Of a stretch of DNA of 37,773 nucleotides, positions 1 through 7,550 are shown piece after piece; the first letter of the stretch is position 1, and the number at the start of each line of letters is the position of its first letter. The stretch is taken from positions 1 to 37,773 of the forward strand of contig NZ_JAOPWY010000160.1 of the NCBI RefSeq assembly GCF_025965415.1, given 5' to 3'. Source of the stretch: Nocardioides sp. Lineage in GTDB: Bacteria; Actinomycetota; Actinomycetes; Propionibacteriales; Nocardioidaceae. A model generated the notes under the pieces. That model was not told where the DNA came from. It worked only from the letters and a program-made list of their open reading frames with translations, and ran no database searches. The translations under genes were made by a program, and so were the position numbers.

Positions 1-227
1 TGGGTAGCGTGCATCGTCGAAGACCTCCGAGTCTTGAGGAGTGGTTGCGTGGTAGCTCCACACCTCACTCGGAGGTCTTCGTCATCGCCAAGCAGAAACG
101 CCGTACCTAACGTCCGTGGTCAGAACACCTAGCGCGACCCGCAGACCGCGGCTGCTACGAACACCTGAAACCGATCGGGCCAAGCTTCCGGGCCAATGCT
201 GCACCCAGGCCGCCGCGACGACAGCGG
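1..227. other. Left edge, no confident gene
   Basis: No supported gene. A plus-strand frame open from the edge stops at 114-116 and ends in a short basic tail (FVIAKQKRRT); it could be the last residues of a gene entering from the left, possibly a transposase, but it is too short to assign and it runs through the strong hairpin at 18-81. The rest, 117-227, holds nothing recognisable and separates this edge from the convergent small membrane-protein gene. Confidence 0.3.
18..81. repeat. Long inverted repeat / hairpin
   Basis: A perfect 15-bp inverted repeat (CGAAGACCTCCGAGT at 18-32, its complement at 67-81) encloses 34 nt. The stem continues inside with GAGG/CCTC (36-39 with 63-66) and GTGG/CCAC (41-44 with 58-61), leaving a loop of about 13 nt. 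It lacks a T-run on either side, so it is not a classic terminator. It may be part of an insertion-sequence end or an RNA regulatory hairpin; which one cannot be decided from this window. Confidence 0.6.
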
Positions 228-521
228 TCAGGGACGCTTAGCCAACCTGTAGATGCCGTATCCCACAGCCAAGAAGAAGTCGACGACCATCCACAGGATG
301 ACAATCAAGAAGACGCCGATGCCGGTGCCGACAGCCTCAGCATCGTTGCAGGCCTCCTTGGAGAGGCTGCCGCAGTCATTGGGGTCTCCATTGGCGCCGG
401 AGGCACCGCCAATGATCCAGACGATGAACAGGAGCTGGATGGCGAGGAACACCCACAGGAAGATGCGCTTCTTCTTTTTGGGGGTCGTGGACTCGGGCGT
501 CTCTACGTGCGGAGATGACAT
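228..521 (-). CDS. Small two-helix membrane protein
   Basis: A 97-residue protein of unknown function. The N-terminus is short, hydrophilic and lysine-rich (KKKKR near residue 18), followed by a membrane helix at about 20-42, a loop at about 43-66 with two cysteines (DCGSLSKEACND) that could form a disulphide, and a second helix at about 67-90 ending in a basic tail. This layout suggests both termini in the cytoplasm. It lies 101 nt downstream of the lipoprotein gene at 623-1051 on the same strand and may be cotranscribed. I do not recognise the family; the membrane topology and clean start make it a real gene. Confidence 0.7.
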   Translation of the reverse strand: MSSPHVETPESTTPKKKKRIFLWVFLAIQLLFIVWIIGGASGANGDPNDCGSLSKEACNDAEAVGTGIGVFLIVILWMVVDFFLAVGYGIYRLAKRP

Positions 522-622
522 GGCGTACTTTCTGAATAGTGTTGGTGTGAAGGTTGGACGAGGTCCGACCGGCAGGAAGGTTCGAGCTGGCCAGGTGTGA
601 TTAACACTGTGCTGAGCGAGAA

Positions 623-1051
623 CTACTTGATCTTGCAGTTCTCCAGTTCGACACCGAGATCGCCGCCATCCTCGAAGTCTCCGACGACCGTGATCTTCTG
701 GCCCTTCTTGAGTGATGCCACATCCTTGGACGCTTGGTCATCACAGTTGACCGTGACGAACTCGAAGTCCGATCCGGCGCCAACATTGACGACGTACTCG
801 TCATCGTCGAAGAGCTCTGTGTCGATCTTGTCGACGACCCCAGCGATCTGCAGCGTCTTGCCCTTGTACTGCCCGTCGGCGGCGGCCTCGTTGTCATCGA
901 ATTGCTTGAGGATCTTCTTGGCCTCGACCCTTACCGGCTTCGAGTTGCTTTTCTTAGACTTTCCTGATTCCGCGCTGTCTTCCGGCACATCGCACCCTGC
1001 GGCGACGAACCCGAGAGCGGCGATGAGCAGAGCTATCGCGGCACGCTTCAT
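623..1051 (-). CDS. Putative OB-fold lipoprotein (tRNA_anti-like)
   Basis: A 142-residue exported lipoprotein. It has a short signal peptide (MKRAAIALLIAALG) with lipobox VAAGC, so it should be anchored outside the membrane. The mature part, from about residue 40, has the pattern of the tRNA_anti-like OB-fold family (a run like YKGKTLQIAGVVDKI, then a beta-rich stretch ending GVELENCKI). Proteins of this type are small beta-barrels of mostly unknown ligand. The ATG at 1051 was chosen because it begins the signal peptide and follows GGGGAAG; the frame stays open to 1189, but that extension has no signal. Upstream lie a 15-bp palindrome and a 9-bp inverted repeat that could regulate it. Confidence 0.75.
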   Translation of the reverse strand: MKRAAIALLIAALGFVAAGCDVPEDSAESGKSKKSNSKPVRVEAKKILKQFDDNEAAADGQYKGKTLQIAGVVDKIDTELFDDDEYVVNVGAGSDFEFVTVNCDDQASKDVASLKKGQKITVVGDFEDGGDLGVELENCKIK

Positions 1052-1098
1052 TGCTTCCCCCATGGGAGTGCTTGGTCTTGCTGACGCGCGGGAACGTA

Positions 1099-1113
1099 TC
1101 AAGGACTCCTTGA
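1099..1113. promoter_or_regulatory. 15-bp perfect palindrome
   Basis: TCAAGGA-C-TCCTTGA, arms of 7 bp with one central base, about 50 nt upstream of the lipoprotein start at 1051. Size and symmetry suit a dimeric repressor operator; no regulator can be named. Confidence 0.4.
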
Positions 1114-1114
1114 C

Positions 1115-1184
1115 ACGGTACTTGAAATCGCGAGAAACGTGCGTGCTCGATCGCTCTTCTTTACTTGCTCGGCCGAAGTACCGT
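1115..1184. repeat. 9-bp inverted repeat, 52-nt spacer
   Basis: ACGGTACTT at 1115-1123 is the exact reverse complement of AAGTACCGT at 1176-1184. It lies directly beside the palindrome at 1099-1113 in the gene-free stretch 1052-1339, upstream of the lipoprotein gene. It could form a loop in DNA or RNA. Nothing else is recognisable in the remaining part of this gap (1185-1339). Confidence 0.4.
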
Positions 1185-1339
1185 CGCAATACGGCATCTG
1201 TCGGTGCCGAATTGAGCTTGCCAGGGTTGGAACGCCCTTCAATGCGGGCAGCGGCGGCTTTCGTGCGACGTCACGGGCGCGGGTCGACCCCCTACTGCGT
1301 CGCGTCGCAACAGGGTGTTCCCTGAATTTGGCGTCCTTC

Positions 1340-1710
1340 TCAGTCGCGCTCCCAGGGCGCCTCGTCGCCCATCTTCGTGTAGTACTTCGCGAGGTGGCTC
1401 TTGGCGCGGTCGACGTCCTTCGACGGCATGTCGACCCCGCCGCGACCGCCGACCATCACGTTGCCCGCGGCCATCACGCCGCGCGGGACCGCCCGCAGCC
1501 GGCCGTCGACGACGTCGGCGATCAGCACAGCTTGTAGGCGGTGAAGTTGTCCTTCTTCTCCGCGTCGTACCAGACGTGGGCGTCGCGGTACTTCTCGTTC
1601 GGCCCGTCCTCGGCGCCGGCCCACTTCCGGACCCGCTTGTCGGCGGCGTCGCCGTCCCACTCGTGGTCGCGGTCGGCGAGGGGCAGGTCCTGGAAGCTCG
1701 TCACAGCCAT
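1340..1710 (-). pseudogene. Frameshifted conserved hypothetical (actinobacterial/phage-associated family)
   Basis: Two frames together give one protein of about 122 residues. The first frame starts at ATG 1710 (MAVTSFQDLPLADRD, after a GGGAAC Shine-Dalgarno-like run) and continues through AEKKDNFTAYKL before a premature stop at 1522-1524. The family resumes in another frame as LIADVVDGRLRAVPRG and ends WERD at 1340. The break is at about 1525-1529, where the coding strand reads CTG-TG-CTG: two extra bases relative to a readable CTG-CTG. From memory the family occurs alone in actinobacteria and fused to phage head-maturation proteases; its function is unknown. Either a real inactivating insertion or a sequencing error. 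Confidence 0.75.
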
Positions 1711-1781
1711 GTTCCCAACGTCTCTCCGCACCGCTGCGCAGTCCACACCCCCAGAGGGGAGGCGCCTCACCGCAGCCTCGT

Positions 1782-1787
1782 TAGCGT
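1782..1787 (+). promoter_or_regulatory. -10 box (TAGCGT) of a leaderless gene
   Basis: TAGCGT ends 7 nt before the ATG at 1795, which would place the transcription start at or next to the start codon. A GGAGG also overlaps this spacer, 2 nt from the ATG, which is too close for ordinary use. Confidence 0.5.
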
Positions 1788-1794
1788 GGAGGAC

Positions 1795-2034
1795 ATGACT
1801 GACGAAGCACAGCAGGCAGCGACCGAGGCGGCCCAGCGAGTGGTCGACGAGGTGAGCTCGTACCAGTACAGCGCGGAGGACAGCACCATCGCGCAGCAGC
1901 TCGACGAGGGGCTGGAGCAGGCGAAGGTCTCGCTCGACGACGACGAGCGCACCCGCATCCTCGCGGAGATCGACGGTCTCAAGGACGAGCAGTCGAGCGC
2001 GCCGCAAGTCCGGTCCGCGACGCCGGCGGAGTGA
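1795..2034 (+). CDS. Small acidic helical protein
   Basis: A 79-residue, acidic, glutamine- and alanine-rich protein with no cysteine, signal or membrane segment; it should be a soluble mostly helical cytoplasmic protein. Key stretches are DEAQQAATEAAQRVVDEV at the N-terminus and LDDDERTRILAEIDGLKDEQ near the C-terminus. I do not recognise a named family. It starts 8 nt after a TAGCGT box and ends 7 nt before the DinB-like gene, with which it probably forms a two-gene transcript. Confidence 0.7.
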   Translation: MTDEAQQAATEAAQRVVDEVSSYQYSAEDSTIAQQLDEGLEQAKVSLDDDERTRILAEIDGLKDEQSSAPQVRSATPAE

Positions 2035-2041
2035 GGCGGTC

Positions 2042-2542
2042 ATGGACGTCCGCGGACTGCTGACCGAGGGCTTCGGCCGCATCACCGAGCTGTACGACGA
2101 CGTGGCCGAAGGCCTCGACGAGCGCACGCTCCACGAGCGACCGGGTGGCAAGGGCAACCCGATCGGCTGGCTGCTCTGGCACCTGGCCCGGGTGCAGGAC
2201 CACCACATCGCCGGGCTCGCCGACGGACCGCAGGTCTGGGAGGAGTGGCAGGAGCGCTTCGGTCTGCCCAACGGCACCGACGACACCGGCTACGGCCACA
2301 CCAGCGAGCAGGTCGACGCCATCCGGATCACCGATCCCGAGCTGCTCGTCGACTACCACCACGCGGTCACCCTCGCCACCGCGCGCTACCTGCAGACCGT
2401 GGACGAGAAGGAGCTCGAGCGGGAGGTCGACCAGCGGTGGGACCCGCCGGTCACCGCCGGCGTACGGCTGATCAGCATCCAGGGCGACTGCCTGCAGCAC
2501 CTCGGGCAGGCGGCGTACGTCAAGGGGCTGCTCTGGGCCTGA
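2042..2542 (+). CDS. DinB/DUF664-family protein
   Basis: A 166-residue four-helix-bundle protein of the DinB/YfiT-like superfamily, members of which often bind a metal through three histidines and in actinobacteria include mycothiol-dependent enzymes. Visible metal-ligand candidates are the His in WLLWHLARVQDHH (about residues 43-52) and the late His in GDCLQHLGQAAYVKG near residue 153. The typical N-terminal EGFGRITEL helix and the conserved NPIGWLLWHL stretch support the family. ATG 2042 follows GAGGCGG and lies 7 nt after the upstream stop, consistent with an operon. The substrate cannot be inferred. Confidence 0.85.
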   Translation: MDVRGLLTEGFGRITELYDDVAEGLDERTLHERPGGKGNPIGWLLWHLARVQDHHIAGLADGPQVWEEWQERFGLPNGTDDTGYGHTSEQVDAIRITDPELLVDYHHAVTLATARYLQTVDEKELEREVDQRWDPPVTAGVRLISIQGDCLQHLGQAAYVKGLLWA

Positions 2543-2570
2543 CCCTCGACAGGACGGTGGGCGGAGGACA

Positions 2571-2576
2571 TACGGT
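2571..2576 (+). promoter_or_regulatory. -10 box (TACGGT), leaderless
   Basis: TACGGT followed by six bases and the ATG at 2583, the same arrangement seen at other leaderless starts in this window. It shows that the start of the decayed hydrolase gene is still intact. Confidence 0.5.
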
Positions 2577-2582
2577 CCGACC

Positions 2583-2931
2583 ATGGCTGATCTCGAGGCA
2601 GCGCTGCGTCCCCACGCCGAGTCCGGCGAGATCCCCGGGCTGGTGGCGCTCGTCGCCCGCGGGGACGACCCACCAGACCGCGCCCCAGCACCGCGAGATG
2701 GGCGGCTTCTTCCTCGACGGCCAGGGCTGGGGCTTCGGCGGCGGCGTCGACACCGAGGTCCTCAACCCGTGGAACGTCATCGGCCGCTACGGCTGGGTCG
2801 GCGGCACGGGCACGGCGACGTACGTCGATCCGCGGGGCGGCGTCGTGTCCGTGATCCTCACCCAGGTGGAGCTCGGCGGAGCCGACTCCGCGGGGGTGCT
2901 CGAGTCGTTCTGGACGGCCGCGGCGAGCTGA
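2583..2931 (+). pseudogene. Internally deleted beta-lactamase-fold serine hydrolase
   Basis: Both ends of a class C beta-lactamase-like serine hydrolase (Pfam Beta-lactamase family, usually 370-400 residues) are present, but the middle is gone. The N-terminus MADLEAALRPHAESGEIPG continues to VALVARGDD (about residue 29) from ATG 2583. The C-terminus then appears in a different frame from about 2668: GGFFLDGQGWGFGGGV, then GRYGWVGGTGTATYVDP and a normal end at 2931. The catalytic SxxK and YxN motifs are missing, and the join is out of frame, so no active enzyme can be made. Loss of about 250-280 residues is inferred from the usual family length. Confidence 0.75.
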
Positions 2932-2968
2932 TCGCACGCGTCGTCAGGGTAGGCGATCCTTACTGGAA

Positions 2969-2982
2969 TCATTCAAGAATGA
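2969..2982. promoter_or_regulatory. Palindrome upstream of dps
   Basis: TCATTC-AA-GAATGA, a perfect 6-2-6 palindrome 44 nt before the dps start. It is A/T-rich against its surroundings and resembles Fur/PerR-type operators, which often control dps in Gram-positive bacteria; that assignment is inference. A TTAGGT that could serve as -10 follows. Confidence 0.4.
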
Positions 2983-3025
2983 GGTGTTAGGTGGGGGTGT
3001 CCGTTCGTTGACGAGAGGAACGACC

Positions 3026-3550
3026 ATGACCCAGACCGCCCGCACGACCACCCACGCCGCCCACCCCGCGTTCCAGGCGTCCCAGCAGCTCGGTGACCAC
3101 CTGCAGCAGATGCTCGTCGACCTCACCGACCTCCACCTGCAGGGCAAGCAGGCCCACTGGAACGTGGTCGGCAAGAACTTCCGCGACCTGCACCTCGCCC
3201 TCGACGAGGTCGTCGACGCCGCCCGCGGCTTCTCCGACGACATCGCCGAGCGCATGCGCGCCGTCTACGTCACCCCCGACGCCCGCGCCGCGACCATCGC
3301 CGCCCGGACCACGCTCTCGGAGTTCCCCGCCGACGAGATCGACACCGCCGACTGCGTCGACGCCATCACCGCCGCGCTCTACGCGGTCGCCGGCACCGCC
3401 CGCCGGATCCACGACGAGGTCGACGCCGAGGACCCCACCAGCGCCGACATGTTGCACGGCATCCTCGAGCGCCTCGAGCAGCTCGCGTGGATGATCGACG
3501 CCGAGAACCGCGTCGCCAACAGCAGCATCCCGCGCTCGATGCACGAGTGA
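3026..3550 (+). CDS. dps: Dps-family ferritin-like protein
   Basis: A 174-residue DNA-binding/iron-storage protein of the Dps family, which forms dodecameric shells, oxidises ferrous iron with peroxide and protects DNA in the cytoplasm. The dimer-interface ferroxidase ligands are all present with canonical spacing: His44 (QAHWNVVG), His56 and Asp60 (DLHLALD), Asp71 and Glu75 (FSDDIAE). ATG 3026 was chosen over an upstream start because it follows GAGAGGAA and gives the normal family N-terminus; the short tail [12 protein letters not shown] is typical. It seems monocistronic, with a palindrome upstream that may be a Fur/PerR-type site. Confidence 0.95.
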   Translation: MTQTARTTTHAAHPAFQASQQLGDHLQQMLVDLTDLHLQGKQAHWNVVGKNFRDLHLALDEVVDAARGFSDDIAERMRAVYVTPDARAATIAARTTLSEFPADEIDTADCVDAITAALYAVAGTARRIHDEVDAEDPTSADMLHGILERLEQLAWMIDAENRVANSSIPRSMHE

Positions 3551-3571
3551 GCACGCAGCCTTAGCCTGCCG

Positions 3572-3600
3572 TTGAACCTCCGCGGAAGTGGCGTTAGCGC
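3572..3600 (+). promoter_or_regulatory. Candidate sigma-70-type promoter
   Basis: TTGAAC at 3572-3577, a 17-nt spacer, then TAGCGC at 3595-3600, 58 nt before the lipoprotein start at 3658. The -35 is good and the -10 moderate. Confidence 0.4.
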
Positions 3601-3657
3601 GCCCGGCGGCACAGTGATCGTCGTACCCACCCAGACGATCACTCAGGAGCACTCGCC

Positions 3658-4242
3658 ATGAACCGCACCAGCCGCCGTACCCGTCTCGCCACTGCCGCCG
3701 TCCTCGCCCCGCTCGCGCTCGGCCTGGTCGCCTGCGGCGGGGACGACGGCGACGACGACGCGGCGGCTCCGTCGACGTCCGCGACGTCCACCCCGACCGA
3801 CGACGGCACGACCGCCGTCGAGGGCGACGTCGAGACCGCCGCGGAGACCGCGCTCGCCGAGGTCGACGGGACCGTCTTCTCCGTCGACCGCGACGACCAG
3901 GGCTGGGACGTCACGATCGTGACCGCCGACGGGGTGGAGAACGACGTCGACCTCGGCCCCGACGCGATCACGGTCGTGCGCGGCCCGGTGGCGGACACCA
4001 ACGACGACGACGCAGACGACGCCGCCGAGCGAGAGCTGCTCCTCGGCGCGTCGGTCGACCACCTCGCCGCGATCGAGGCGGCCCTCGGCGAGCTGCAGGG
4101 CACCGTGACCGGTGTCGACCTCTCCGAGGACAACGGCACCGCGATCTGGCAGGTCCAGCTCGACGAGGACACCGCCGACGCGATGACCGTCGACGTCGAC
4201 GCGCAGACCGGCGACGTGCTCCGGACCGAGCGCGACGACTGA
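3658..4242 (+). CDS. PepSY-domain lipoprotein
   Basis: A 194-residue secreted lipoprotein. The signal peptide (residues 1-25) ends in lipobox LVAC, followed by a very acidic and threonine-rich linker (about 27-60). Two PepSY-like repeats follow: about 60-105 (AAETALAEVDGTVFSVD, then WDVTIVTADG) and about 135-192 (AAIEAALGELQGTVTGVD, then WQVQLDEDT and DAQTGDVL). PepSY domains occur in secreted inhibitors of metallopeptidases and envelope regulators; the actual role here is unknown. ATG 3658 follows AGGAG. It converges on the secreted carboxypeptidase gene, but no functional link can be claimed. Confidence 0.85.
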   Translation: MNRTSRRTRLATAAVLAPLALGLVACGGDDGDDDAAAPSTSATSTPTDDGTTAVEGDVETAAETALAEVDGTVFSVDRDDQGWDVTIVTADGVENDVDLGPDAITVVRGPVADTNDDDADDAAERELLLGASVDHLAAIEAALGELQGTVTGVDLSEDNGTAIWQVQLDEDTADAMTVDVDAQTGDVLRTERDD

Positions 4243-4288
4243 TCGGTGGTGGCTGGGGGGTTTCGCGACGGTTCACCTCAACCACCGA
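4243..4288. terminator. Possible bidirectional terminator
   Basis: TCGGTGGT at 4243-4250 pairs with ACCACCGA at 4281-4288 across a 30-nt loop, between the convergent lipoprotein and carboxypeptidase genes. There is no clear T-run, so it is only a candidate. Confidence 0.3.
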
Positions 4289-4305
4289 GAGGGCAGCGGT
4301 GGACC

Positions 4306-7300
4306 TCAGTCCAGGAGGTGCTCCAGGGCCCTCCCCATCACCTCGGTGCGCTCGGCCGGCGTCGCGATGCCCTCGAACCCGAAGCCTAGGAGCAGTGAGT
4401 CGGGCGTCGAGATGGCGGCGCCCACGGGGAAGCCGCCGGCGTCGGAGACCTCCCAGTCGTTGGCGTTGGGGGCGCTCCCGGGCGCCGCGCCGGGGACCGT
4501 CCAGCCCTCGAGGCCGGACTCGAACGACGTGGACGTGCCGTCGGGGAGCGTGATGTCGTCGACGAAGGTGCCCAGCCCCTGGGTGCTCCAGTCGCTGGCG
4601 TAGGTGATGGACACCTCCACCGAGCCGCCCTGCCAGGCGCCGAGGTCGACGCTCCACTCCTGCCAGCCGGCCGAGTTGCCGGAGGAGGCGTGCCACGTGC
4701 CGGTCGAACCGGTCGGCGTGCAGGTCTCGGTCGCTTCGTCGAAGGTCTGGTAGTGGTCGAGCTGGGGGTGCAGCTCCCGCCAGCCGGCGGCGCAGCTCTC
4801 GCCGGTCGCCTGCGTGGTGTGGCCGTTGAGGTCGGGCAGCGTCGTCCAGTCGTTGCCGCCGGGAGTGCGCGCCTCGACGAAGACGTAGTCCCAGTCGCCC
4901 TCGGTGTCGTACGACGTCCAGAAGTCGAGGGTGCCGCCGCCGGCCGGGACGGTGACCGTCCGGGTCAGCCGCTTGTAGGACACGTCGGCGATCTGGCTGT
5001 AGACGTACTGCTCACCGGTGTGTGGGTCGAACGGCCCGCCGGGCTTGTCCCAGCGCGCCGACGGCGAGCTCGCGAACTGCGGGAACTGCGCAGGCGGCAG
5101 GATGCCGCTGGTCGAGATGTACGACGACGTCGCGTCCTGGTTGTCTGCCGACTCGGGGCCGTTCATCGCCCATGCGGTGCCGGCGAAGGGGTCGTCGATC
5201 CCGACCACGTCGTAGACGTTGCCTTCCTCGTCGTGCCCGTCGCCGGGGATCTGGAGGTAGCCGCCGAACCAGTACTGCAGGACGTCGTTGGTGCCGTCGC
5301 CCGAGCCGCGCACGGCCAGGCAGCGGCGCGGGTCGATGCCCGCGGGGAGCGGGTTGCAGGCGATCGTGCCCTGCGGGTCGTAGAGCTGGGTCCCGACGTT
5401 GCCGGTGTACTGCGCGCCGGCCTGGTTGCCGGTGTACATCACCTTGCCGCCCTCGTTCATGAAGGCGCGGAACTCGAGCATCTCGTCGAGGGCGAGCCGG
5501 TCGACGTTGCCGGCCCCGCGCCCGGCCGTACGGGTCACGATGTCGTCGCCGGTGTACCAGATCGCCGCGTCGTAGTGGCTCAGCACACCGAGGGCGTCCG
5601 GCGCCGTCCGGTTGTTGGCGTCGACGTCGTAGACGTCGGCGTCCTCGCTGTTGGCGTCCAGCGCGTCGAGGTAGTAGTCGAGGTAGTGCGGACCGCCCGG
5701 CGGTTGGGCCGGCGACGCACCGGTGTAGTCCTCGGCCGCGACGACCAGCACCCGGTTGCCGGAGTCGGACACGGCGCGGTACGTGAAGGACGGGCTGCGC
5801 TTCCCGCCGCCCTCGAACCACACCTCCACGTTGTCGCCGGGATCGGTGCCGGTGACGACGCCCCGGACCTGGTGGTAGTGGGTCGAGGTCATGCCGAACT
5901 TCTCGCCGCCGGCCCACTCCCGCGTGCTTGCGGACCGCGTCGGCCCGCCGTTGATCCTCCACTTCGCCCGGACTGCGCCGAGGCTGCGCTTGGCCAGCAC
6001 GGCGACGGGCTGCGGGTCGCCGTAGGACTGCGTGAAGCTGAGCTGGACGGCCGGCAGGCCGCTCTTGTAGGCGTCCTCGCTGTCGAGGTAGAAGGGCTTG
6101 GTCTTGATGCCGAGCGACGACTTCGGGTCGTCGGGGTCGGCCGCCGAGTCGGCCACGGACTCGGCGAAGGGCAGGTTGCGCTCGAACTCCTCCTGCACCA
6201 GTGCCTCGTCGTCGGGGAAGACGAACCCGCAGCCGTCGCAGCCGGGGGAGAGCTCGGGGGTCCAGGACAGCGTGCCGGTCGCCTCCTGCGCGTAGCCGTC
6301 GATCTCGCCGTTGGTGACGTACAGGACGTCCGAGGACAGGCCGGGGTGGAAGCCCTCGACCGCGGGCCGGTCGAGGTTGCCGGACAGCGCGTAGTAGATC
6401 GGGTCGTCGGCCGTCGGGGTGCCGATCTGCCAGCCGTCGTTGTAGAGCAGCCACCGGCCGTTGGAGTGGTAGTTGACCATGAACTCGGCCTTGGCCGTCC
6501 GGAAGAGGCTGATGCCCGCCCGGGTCTCCGGCTCGGACGCCGGCGCCGGCCCGCGGTAGGTCTCGCTCGAGGGGATGTCGGAGGAGCCCTCGTTGTCGTA
6601 GCCCCAGTGGGAGGGGTAGTTGCGGTTGGGGTCGACGCCGTCGCCGACCTGAGTGATCCCGTCGCCGTTGTTGTCGCGCAGGTTCTTGCGCCACAGCCGC
6701 TCGGCGTCGAACGTGTACTGGTAGCCGTCGGGGTTCATCACCGGCACGAACCACAGCTCGGTGCGCTGCAGGAGCTTCCTGACCTCCCGGTCCTTGTCGT
6801 CCCAGCGGGTGAGGTAGCTGTCCATCAGCCGTCGCGTCACCTCGGTCGCGATCCACTCGCGGGCGTGCTGGGTCGCGCTGAAGATCACCGCGGGGCGGGA
6901 GCCGTCCTTCTTCCCGCGGGCGCCCTGGGTGACCTTGAGCGCCAGGATGTCGCGCCCCTGGTAGGTCGTGCCGAGCGTGACCAGCTTGGTGACGGCGGGG
7001 TAGTTCCTGGCCGCGGCGACGAGCTGGTCGCGGATGCCGCCGGGCTCGTCGTACGACCTCCAGACGGTGTAGCCGCCGACCGCCTGCGCGGCGGCGAACT
7101 GGCGGACCGTCTGACCGCCCTTGACCCGGGCCAGGCTGACCTCCAGCCCCTGGTCGCGCAGCGTCTCGGCCTCGTCGGCGGTGAGCACCAGGTCGACCCT
7201 GGTGGTGTCGCCCGTCGGGTGCGCCTCGGCCATGTCGTGGCCGGCCCGCGCCAAGGCATCGAGCTGCTCGCTGGTGACGCCCCGCGCGACGTAGGCGTCG

Positions 7301-7431
7301 AGCGCCTCCGAGCCGCGCGGCGCGGCGGCCGGCGGTGCGCCGGGCGGGGCGGGGGACGAGGGCGGCGCAAGGCCGACCCCGAGGGCGGCGACGACGGCTG
7401 CGACGACGGAGGCGGGGACAAGACGGCGCAT
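4306..7431 (-). CDS. Secreted M14 zinc carboxypeptidase, multidomain
   Basis: A 1041-residue exported metallocarboxypeptidase that removes C-terminal residues from peptides outside the cell. A signal peptide occupies about residues 1-28, then a propeptide-like region to about 120. The M14 domain runs about 121-440: zinc ligands His189 and Glu192 (QHAREWIATE) and His322 (NYHSN), substrate-binding Arg270 (DPNRNY), and catalytic Glu393 (WTPELSP). The C-terminal half carries a beta-rich region and a segment resembling the C-terminal domain of immune-inhibitor-A-type M6 peptidases (TLDFWTSYDTEGDWDYVFVE and later TFVDDITLP). ATG 7431 follows GGGAGGG. No LPXTG or membrane anchor is visible. Probably nutrient scavenging. 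Confidence 0.93.
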   Translation of the reverse strand: MRRLVPASVVAAVVAALGVGLAPPSSPAPPGAPPAAAPRGSEALDAYVARGVTSEQLDALARAGHDMAEAHPTGDTTRVDLVLTADEAETLRDQGLEVSLARVKGGQTVRQFAAAQAVGGYTVWRSYDEPGGIRDQLVAAARNYPAVTKLVTLGTTYQGRDILALKVTQGARGKKDGSRPAVIFSATQHAREWIATEVTRRLMDSYLTRWDDKDREVRKLLQRTELWFVPVMNPDGYQYTFDAERLWRKNLRDNNGDGITQVGDGVDPNRNYPSHWGYDNEGSSDIPSSETYRGPAPASEPETRAGISLFRTAKAEFMVNYHSNGRWLLYNDGWQIGTPTADDPIYYALSGNLDRPAVEGFHPGLSSDVLYVTNGEIDGYAQEATGTLSWTPELSPGCDGCGFVFPDDEALVQEEFERNLPFAESVADSAADPDDPKSSLGIKTKPFYLDSEDAYKSGLPAVQLSFTQSYGDPQPVAVLAKRSLGAVRAKWRINGGPTRSASTREWAGGEKFGMTSTHYHQVRGVVTGTDPGDNVEVWFEGGGKRSPSFTYRAVSDSGNRVLVVAAEDYTGASPAQPPGGPHYLDYYLDALDANSEDADVYDVDANNRTAPDALGVLSHYDAAIWYTGDDIVTRTAGRGAGNVDRLALDEMLEFRAFMNEGGKVMYTGNQAGAQYTGNVGTQLYDPQGTIACNPLPAGIDPRRCLAVRGSGDGTNDVLQYWFGGYLQIPGDGHDEEGNVYDVVGIDDPFAGTAWAMNGPESADNQDATSSYISTSGILPPAQFPQFASSPSARWDKPGGPFDPHTGEQYVYSQIADVSYKRLTRTVTVPAGGGTLDFWTSYDTEGDWDYVFVEARTPGGNDWTTLPDLNGHTTQATGESCAAGWRELHPQLDHYQTFDEATETCTPTGSTGTWHASSGNSAGWQEWSVDLGAWQGGSVEVSITYASDWSTQGLGTFVDDITLPDGTSTSFESGLEGWTVPGAAPGSAPNANDWEVSDAGGFPVGAAISTPDSLLLGFGFEGIATPAERTEVMGRALEHLLD

Positions 7432-7550
7432 GACGGCCCTCCCGGAGCGGGGTGTGATCCACGTCACAATGCCACGGCCGGCCGCGCAGGTGAATACCGA
7501 ACCGGTGGTAGTCGGCCGGCCGCTCGCGGAGGTCGTGGAACCATGGGCGG

